Of a DNA stretch of 64,000 nucleotides, positions 57,701 through 64,000 are shown piece by piece (position 1 is the stretch's first letter; every line of letters begins with the position of its first letter). The stretch spans positions 8,066,501 to 8,130,500 of the forward strand of contig CANUEZ040000129.1 of NCBI GenBank assembly GCA_948099385.1, written 5' to 3'. Both the position numbers and the translations under genes were made by a program. This DNA is from Fasciola hepatica. Taxonomy: Eukaryota > Platyhelminthes > Trematoda > Plagiorchiida > Fasciolidae. The notes under the pieces were generated by a model. The model did no database searches and was not told where the DNA came from. It saw nothing but the letters and a program-made list of their open reading frames with translations.

Positions 57701-58259
57701 TTGTAGACGACCCCTCTTGTGAAGTCAGCACCAAAAACCTAAGGGGTAATTCACGTCCCCGAGGTGGCGTTAGACGCCCGTAAACAACTAGCCAAAGTTC
57801 AAGTAGTTCAAAAGACCAAAGAGAAGGGGACTCACAGAGCATCCAGTCCGGTTAGTATTGAGAAGGTGCAGCCAGTCAGCCTGATTCTGGAGGAGAGGCC
57901 CAAAATTCAGCTCCGGTACCACCAACCGAGCTAGAGGTACCAGAGGAAACAGCCGATGAAACCAGCTGAGCCGAGGTGGTTGCAAGACCAACCCGGACCC
58001 TCCAAATGGTGATTCAAAAGGGAGATACTCCCGTCGTGCACGTGGAGCCCGACACCAGGTCCACGGTTGGGAACGAAAAAGCCGAGAAATCCGGAGCCTC
58101 ACTTAAAGTCCAAGACGCAGCACCGCAGAGACCTGCGCAGGCAAAAAAGAGGCATCGCCTCGGAGATTGCTCCCTAGGATACTCAAGCCGTAAAATGCGC
58201 AACAAAGTCAATAGCCGGGACCAAAGCACCGCCAATCTGGTACGTGAACACCTGCAGTC

Positions 58260-59135
58260 TCCCGGGAAATACGAGGTAGTTGGCTACTAGGATTATAGAG
58301 TCTGGAGTCGTTGTACTGAGCGAAACCTGGACAAAACCAGGGGCTTGCAACATTCTCCTCAGGGGACACGCTGCCCACAGAGAGGATAGAGTAGGTGGGA
58401 GACAAGGGAGCGGAGTAGCACTACTATTACTGACCGACATAGATCATTGGGACTCTTCTTTCAATTTAGTTCCTAGTAATGTACAGGCCAAGTCCTGCCC
58501 TATCAGGATCAAGGTGTGGACTGTCTGCATTATCTGGGCCTACAAGGCACCGCTAGCGACAGACAGGGAAGACTTCAAGCTTTTGCAAATGGTAGGCGCA
58601 ATGCTGGTACAGACAAGGGCCTTCGTCTTATTATGGGTTTCAGTCTACCGCAAGTTACCTGGGAAGGCGGGACCGCACCAAGGGGATCAACGGGCGACAA
58701 GATTCGGCAGTGAGTCCAGGTGCATGCACTCACGCAGCGTAAGAAGCAGGTAACTAGGCACAGATGTGGACAGCACCCGTCTCCCATTGATTTATTCATC
58801 ACGCGGCGCCACCGGGACGCTTAAAAAAATTAAGTGGGAAGAGCCACTGGGCAAGGGTGACCACGTAGTCCTAAGGGTCACTTCAAGACTGAGCAGTGCG
58901 CCCAAGGAAATCGTGCTACGTCGGCGCCATGAGAGGATCAATATAGATGAACTGGAGAGGGCAGCGGAGGCAGTTCAGTGGACACCGAGTCGCACGAACG
59001 CCTCCGTAGGGGAACGATGGGAGGCCATCAAGATGAGGCTACTCGAGCGTACAGAGGAGTTTTTACTCCTGAGATTGGTTAGCGGTAGAAATCAACCCCC
59101 TGGTGGAAATCAACAGTCCGCAAGGCCACAGTGAT
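58260..59135 (+). pseudogene. LINE D endonuclease
   Basis: Frame 58280-58753 has GVVVLSETWTKP (the S/T-E-T-W catalytic motif, intact) and GSGVALLLLTD (G-G-V-A). After a frame change (visible in 58516-58713), LRLIMGFSLPQVTWEGGTAP corresponds to the G-D-F-N-x-P-x-x-x-W segment, with the Asp lost. Frame 58766-59134 ends the domain with STRLPLIYSS and EPLGKGDHVVLRV, where G-D-H stands for S-D-H. The EEP-type fold nicks target DNA in active LINEs. Confidence 0.85.
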
Positions 59136-59239
59136 TCGTAAGCAACGATGGACGGGGCACTGGCTGTGGAAAACTCGGGTGGCACGGACTAACTATAAGA
59201 TGGCCAGGAGCAGAGCTCAAGCGAATTGCCAGACTGCAG

Positions 59240-59890
59240 CCTTCTCCGTTTTGTTTTCAGAACCTGCACCCTAAGGACGATTGTCGCCTTCCACTTCCCA
59301 GGAATAACTTGGACCCTTTCTTGCTGGACAGGACAAACGAGATTTACACACGACTTCATTTTCGCCCGTCTCACGATCGCTTTCCCCAAGATTCTCACCG
59401 GACTTATTGAACCTGGACTACTCGATCTCACTGCATTCATACAACTCATTTTAATCCCATATGTCATTATGCCCGTTTCGTGTTAGAACCAGCTAATACT
59501 GTTCAAACACTGGCACCTTTATTGTCACCGTTCATTGCTTCATCGGTCACCAAAAAAACAACGTCCAGCGCTGACATATCTTTCAGTAGTCCTCCAGTGG
59601 GCATCGAAGTAATTAGTAACTGCCTGCACTCTTCATCGGTCCATCCGATCGCATCCGCAATGCTGTTGCATCGAGTGGTCGAACTCTGCAGATCACTGCG
59701 TTCCCTCCACGATTGAACGTCTTCGATACACTTCCCATGCTGCATCGCCGCTCCGTTCCCATCATTTGTTACACCTGTCAAATTGGTCATTACAAATGTG
59801 ACACTCACCGTTTACTTACTATACCATCACCGTTATCGAGACCTTTGATCTTCCAGATGTTGCATTCGTGTTATAAGATTAGAGGAGTAT
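59240..59890. other. insertion inside LINE D, unrecognised
   Basis: The LINE linker is readable up to about 59235 (ANCQTAAFSVLFS) and again from about 59900 (SGTGPSKPKAVLRQR, GRLALGDEDKAGKLFAFF). The 0.65 kb between has no LINE-like frame. It holds a 101-codon minus-strand frame (59808-59503) with FVMTNLTGVTNDGNG and AIGWTDEECRQLLI. I do not recognise it. Edges are approximate and no duplication was found. Confidence 0.5.
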
Positions 59891-61490
59891 TTCTTCAAGT
59901 TTTAGTTAGCGGCACCGGTCCGAGCAAACCCAAAGCGGTTCTACGCCAACGTACAACGCCACAAAAGTGTAAGGGAAAGAGCGGCACTTTTGGAGGGCCC
60001 CAGGGACGACTGGCTCTAGGCGACGAAGACAAGGCGGGCAAGCTCTTCGCATTCTTCAAGAGCATTTACTGAACAGACAATAATTTCTATAATAGAATGA
60101 AGGGAACCCCAGGCACCTTCAATTCCCGAGCTTAGTGTAATAGAGAAAGGGGCGTACTCGAAGCTGCAAAACCCTGCGTAGAAATAAAGCCGCAGGACCA
60201 GATGGGATTCACCCGGCCATCGTTCAACCTGTGACCGAGGTCTTGAAGGCTCCGGTGACGAAGCTGCACGAGACGTCATTTGGAGGTGGGAATGTGCCGG
60301 GAGACTGGAGGAAGGCAATAGTGGTAGGAATTTATAAGACCTTTCCACGGCAAAAGCCAAAAACTACCGGCCGATCAGCTGAACTTCAGCATTGTGTTAG
60401 TGCCCGGAGCGAACAGTCAGGATACTGATCTCTAGACTCTTGGTTCAACACAACCTCGTATCAAGTGCCAAGAATGGATTGGTGGCAAAATGATCTTGTC
60501 TGACAAATCTCCTTCTGTTCCTCGACGAGGCGACAAAGGGCCTGGGGGAGGATGGTCGGTTGATGCTTGTTACTTGGAATTAAGCATGGCGTTTGATTCT
60601 GTGAAACACAGAATTCTGTAAATTAAACCGCAGTCTATTGGAATTGTTGGAAAGGCAAGGCAATCGATGAAAAGGTTTTTAACAGGGCGAGCTCTAGTGT
60701 TAGAGTGGGTAATCAAGCCTCAAAATTGGAAGGTATAACTAGTGGGTGCCACAAAACATGGTGCTGGGCCATCTGCTCTCCCTCATCTTCATTAACGACC
60801 TAGCACGCAAGCTTACAAACCACAACTTTATGTTCATCCATGACGCCAAGATAGCTTGAGCAAACACGGAACTCGATGTGTCAGCAGTACAAAACTAGCC
60901 ATGCAAATGGAACCTATCACTGAACCCCACCAAGTGTCAATGCTTGATCACAAGTACAGGGACTAGTAGGAATGACGTGGGACCGTTGCAAATGGTCTCT
61001 GAGGTCATAGACTTGGGCATTATAGTAAACAGCGGCTTCGAGCCGTCGAGGCAGTGCAACGCCACAGCCTATATGGCCAAGAGAGAATTCTTTCGGGTTA
61101 GGTCCAGCATGTCGCGTGGAGAGCCGGAGATTTTCGTTCCGATATGCCAAGCCATAGTTTGGTTGCGTACGGAGTACTGCATGCAACCTTGCGAACTGCA
61201 CTACCAGAAGGATATAGACGGTCTGGAGAATGTGTGAGGGCTAGCCACTGGGAAGACGACTGGGCAAGGGGGGTAGCTACACAGAGCCCCTCCATGACCT
61301 GGGTCTGCTCTCGAGGAAAAGGCTGCTCGTTCGCGGGGACTTGATAGAAACCTTCAAGGTAATGAAGGAAATATCAGATATAAATCGAGAATACCTTTGC
61401 TCTCTGATCCCGGAGAGAGGCACAAGTTTAGTCGTAGGCACGATTTGCGGACTCGACTTCCGTCCAGCGAATGGAGACGCAGAACGATAG
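59891..61490 (+). pseudogene. LINE D linker, RT and C-terminal region
   Basis: The linker ends at KSIY near 60070. RT blocks then appear across frames: the entry block is lost, but KNYRPIS near 60360, SRLLVQHNLVSSAKNGL, LTNLLLFLDEATKGLGEDG, a motif B remnant QNMVLGHLLSLIFINDLA and motif C FIHDAKIA (YADD damaged) are visible up to about 60860. Frame 60944-61237 gives DLGIIVNSGFEPSRQCNATA, KREFFRVRSSMSRG and PICQAIVWLRTEY, the post-RT region shared with LINEs C and E. FKVMKEI near 61350 and the following C-terminus extend to about 61490. Confidence 0.78.
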
Positions 61491-62087
61491 CAATTGCTGG
61501 GTTTTAGTAGTTATATTGGTTGTCCTGTAAAAGTGACAGGAGAAGGGAGACTGACCGAGCTAATAACCAGAGCTGATGAGCTGGGGCGGGCCTTGCCGTT
61601 TCTGTTACGTAGAGTGACGTAGGTTTCTATTGCTAGTCCTTTCCGGTACAAGGCGGCTTAAAACAATTCAGATTTCGAAAAACCACTCCATTGAAAGAAC
61701 CGACGCTAGACCGAATTCCCGCCCCATTGAAAAGCCTGGTCAACGTTTTCTAAGCCAGTTGCTTAACTCGATGGATGACTAGTGAGGATCACCCTAATGT
61801 CCTAAAGGGTTTCTAAGATAGGCTGATGTGTCCGACCGGAGTAGATTATAATACCGCACTGGTTAAATCGGGTCTGGATGGGTGAAAGTACTTTGAAGTA
61901 CTTTTGTCATGACAATAAGCCACTTTATGCGACTGACGAGAAAGATTCGCAAAGGAGGATTGCCTATAGCTAGATGAGGGCCTGACACCAGATTTGGCGA
62001 CTTTTGGGGAACGGTTGTCAACCCCAAGTAAATCTAAGTGAAAATACCTATTCGTAAACAAGGCGCGCCCAAGCTCTAAGCTCGCAA
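61491..62087. other. anonymous DNA between LINE D and LINE E
   Basis: May include the 3' untranslated end of LINE D. No frame or motif recognised. Confidence 0.4.
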
Positions 62088-62607
62088 TTGCATTTTAATG
62101 AGTTTGGTATCTGCGAAGCCGCTGCACAAGGGGGGGGGCATAGCCTTAGGTTACAAAGAAAGCTCCCAAGGCTCCATATTGGGGCGTATTACTACTCCAG
62201 TAATGTGGTAGTCCATTGGAAGGGGGGTCGTAAATACCACGGTAGTGAAGGCTTTCAAGAAGGCGTTAGGCCAATGTTGGGTGGCAGCATACCCCGAATT
62301 ATGTTAGGCAGTTTTTGGGGTCAGATGAAATAGGTACGGTCCTGAATTGGGCATACAAATGGGACTTACCTCTGAAAGCTGAAAAAAGCCATTCGTTGTT
62401 AAGGCCAACAGAGAACCTTACTGCCGCTCATGTTCAAGGTATGTTCACCATGGAGGCAGTCGGTAGGGTTAAAGAACTTGGGGTCATCATGAACAGTGAC
62501 TTCAAATAGTCGGAGCAGTGCAACGCTGCTGCGCATAAGGCTCGTGGGGAGCTCTTTAGACTGCGATCAGCTTTGTCTCGCGGGAAGCCGGAGGTATTCG
62601 TACCTGT
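62088..62607 (+). pseudogene. LINE E fragment: RT thumb region
   Basis: Frame 62315-62509 reads VLNWAYKWDLPLKAEKSHSL, then VKELGVIMNSDFK. Past a TAG come SEQCNAAAHKARGELFRLR and SRGKPEVFVPV. These match the same positions in LINEs C and D almost word for word, so it is a copy of the same LINE family. A G9 run lies at 62130-62138. The coding match ends sharply at 62607, where the TGTAA repeat begins. Confidence 0.75.
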
Positions 62608-62740
62608 TGTAAGTCAAATCTCGCAAATCGAGCAACGCGTAGCTAATTCAAACGAATCCCAAAACCAGAACAAGATTGATTCGTAGCTTCTACGGTACTT
62701 AATTGAAATGCACAAAGTATACAAATATATACGAACCTCA
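62608..62740 (+). repeat. TGTAA-start repeat, copy 2
   Basis: Starts TGTAAGTCAAATCTCGC exactly where the LINE E coding match stops, which indicates an insertion boundary. It aligns with 45555-45690 with blocks AACGCGTAGCTAA, AATCCCAAAA, CAAGATTGATTCG and ACCTCAA. A TG start is consistent with an LTR end. Its far end is not identified. Confidence 0.55.
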
Positions 62741-64000
62741 AGTATGCGGCCAAATAGACTTCACAGTAAAACCCAAAGGTCCAAAGCCCCGTGGCTCAAG
62801 CACGGCAGTCAGAAACGGTTCAAGGCCAAATTCAAATGTCTCACATGGATAAACAAACGTGAAAATGTGTGGTGTATGAGCGAGCTTTCCAAGATAATGT
62901 TAAATATAGTCAAATTCACAAAGCACGTTGAACATTTAGAAGGATTTTCAGTATTCGTTCTTTACACCGCCGGCCAAAATCCTTCCGCGAAAATGGTTGT
63001 CTAAGGTTCAGGAAGGGGTCATGATTCTCACCCTATCTACCTTTAACTTATTGTCAGTGCCTGTGGATACTAACTTCCTGTGTTATCTGAACGTGAAACA
63101 GGTTTTTGCCGTAGTCATCATCGCACAATCCATAAGGAATCAATTCCAAATCCCGCTGCATAACTTGAGATTGACATATTCATCAGGAGACCGGCGCATA
63201 TAGTCAGACGCACGATGAAGATGAAGGCTTCGCAGAGTGAAGTGTTTCGCCGCACGAAATAAGTCTAAGCATCACAAGCAGTAACCCATTGCAGCAACTG
63301 GTTAGACTAATTTTGTTTACAAGCATGAGCGCAGAAGTTGAACGCAGGTGCAACGCCTAATGAGATATCGCGTAAAATTGACAGGTCACGAACCAGTGGA
63401 ATTACATAAGATTAACGCACCAAATCTTCCGAAAGAAATGAAAACCGGTTTCTGATTATGAATAAATTTCGAAAACAAGTGTACGGCGGACAGTATCGAA
63501 ATACACATGAACACGAAGATTGATCGAATACTGGCATCTATCAGAGTATTTCAAAGTTTTTCTGTGCACAAAATATGTGACAATCAATATTGTATAAAAT
63601 GTAAATAAATGTTCTTCTTTAAAGATAATAATAGTTTCACAATGTGCTCACAGCTAGTATGCCTCACCTGAACTGTTCAAGTGAAATACTGGTGAATTTC
63701 CCCTCTTCGCCTATGTGCACGCTAGATAGAAACTGGAACTAAGTACATTTGCAACCTTTCAGAAAAAATGGGTCCAGTTGATTAGTTGTAGGGCATGAAA
63801 TGCAATAAAGTGCTGAGTAACTCGGAGCGAGGCGATCTGCGAGCTACTTTGTCTTTTGTGTGTGGTTTCGAGCTCGAATCATAAACATTTATCTCGCTGT
63901 TTCCTGCTACGAGTGGATTAACTCTCTGATGTCTCGAACACGTTCTTCGTTTCTTCCGTTTCCTGTAATGTAACACAACTGTAGGATCTGTCCAATAGGC
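62741..64000. other. anonymous DNA to window end
   Basis: The first part may still belong to the TGTAA repeat. Frames of up to 98 codons (62708-63004, +) have no motif. Confidence 0.4.

Larger units (their letters stand above)
56861..61490 (+). mobile_element. CR1-like LINE copy D, longest copy, decayed
   Basis: Pieces in LINE order on the plus strand: a PHD-like finger, a coiled-coil/RRM-like ORF1, an endonuclease, a linker interrupted by a 0.65-kb insertion, an RT, and a thumb/C-terminal region. Many frames are used and stops are frequent. It retains more of the 5' half than the other copies here and so shows the architecture of the family. Confidence 0.8.

Noticed and set aside
1..64000. 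CRISPR arrays, bacterial operons, ribosomal RNA genes
   Set aside because: No regularly spaced repeats, no dense operon-like coding and no rRNA-like sequence; the content is eukaryotic.

Overview
The window looks like repeat-rich nuclear DNA of a parasitic flatworm (trematode or diphyllobothriidean-type cestode). There are no operons or bacterial signals. Long stretches have no recognisable gene. The mobile elements are a Pao/BEL LTR retrotransposon, decayed BEL and Ty3/gypsy copies, and several CR1-type LINEs. One locus appears to carry very short introns (36-40 bp), a size class known from flatworm genes. The species cannot be fixed from sequence reading alone.

Layout. 1-3.6 kb: anonymous DNA with one weak exon-like patch (682-1056). 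3.7-4.8 kb: minus-strand remnant of a Ty3/gypsy pol (protease to RT). 4.8-14.6 kb: mostly anonymous, with a tRNA-derived SINE-like unit at about 11.59-11.83 kb. 14,642-21,681: a structurally complete Pao/BEL element with 826/820-bp LTRs and a CCTAT target-site duplication. Its LTRs are almost identical, but its single gag-pol frame is broken by five in-frame stops and two frameshifts. 21.7-33.5 kb: anonymous DNA with a (TA)18 tract and a strong hairpin at 30.8 kb.

33.5-40.1 kb: a minus-strand CR1-like LINE (ORF1-like, endonuclease, linker, RT) split by an insertion of about 4.1 kb. The insertion is bounded by 24-bp imperfect inverted repeats (34,405-34,428 and 38,509-38,532). It holds a plus-strand, multi-exon gene-like region (about 35.77-37.17 kb) with micro-introns whose phases mostly agree. 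Its protein has a motif typical of transposon-associated animal proteins plus a DUF4806-like C-terminal part. A second small spliced candidate follows at 37.67-38.0 kb. This nested unit is the best candidate here for something undescribed.

40.3-46.7 kb: a D/G-rich ORF of unknown status, a LINE RT fragment (minus), a second and older BEL element (minus), a repeat starting TGTAA (also found at 62,608), and a pair of inverted tRNA-SINE-like repeats. 46.7-50.7 kb: little recognisable, apart from a GAATT-repeat tail. 50.7-55.0 kb: two plus-strand CR1-like LINE copies. 56.8-61.5 kb: a longer plus-strand CR1-like LINE (PHD-like finger, coiled coil/RRM-like ORF1, endonuclease, RT), itself interrupted at 59.24-59.89 kb. 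62.1-62.6 kb: another LINE RT fragment, cut by the TGTAA repeat. 62.7-64 kb: anonymous.

All recognisable coding sequence except the nested spliced locus is mobile-element debris. No intact host gene was found. The genes therefore do not form a pathway; the history is one of repeated insertion into older insertions.
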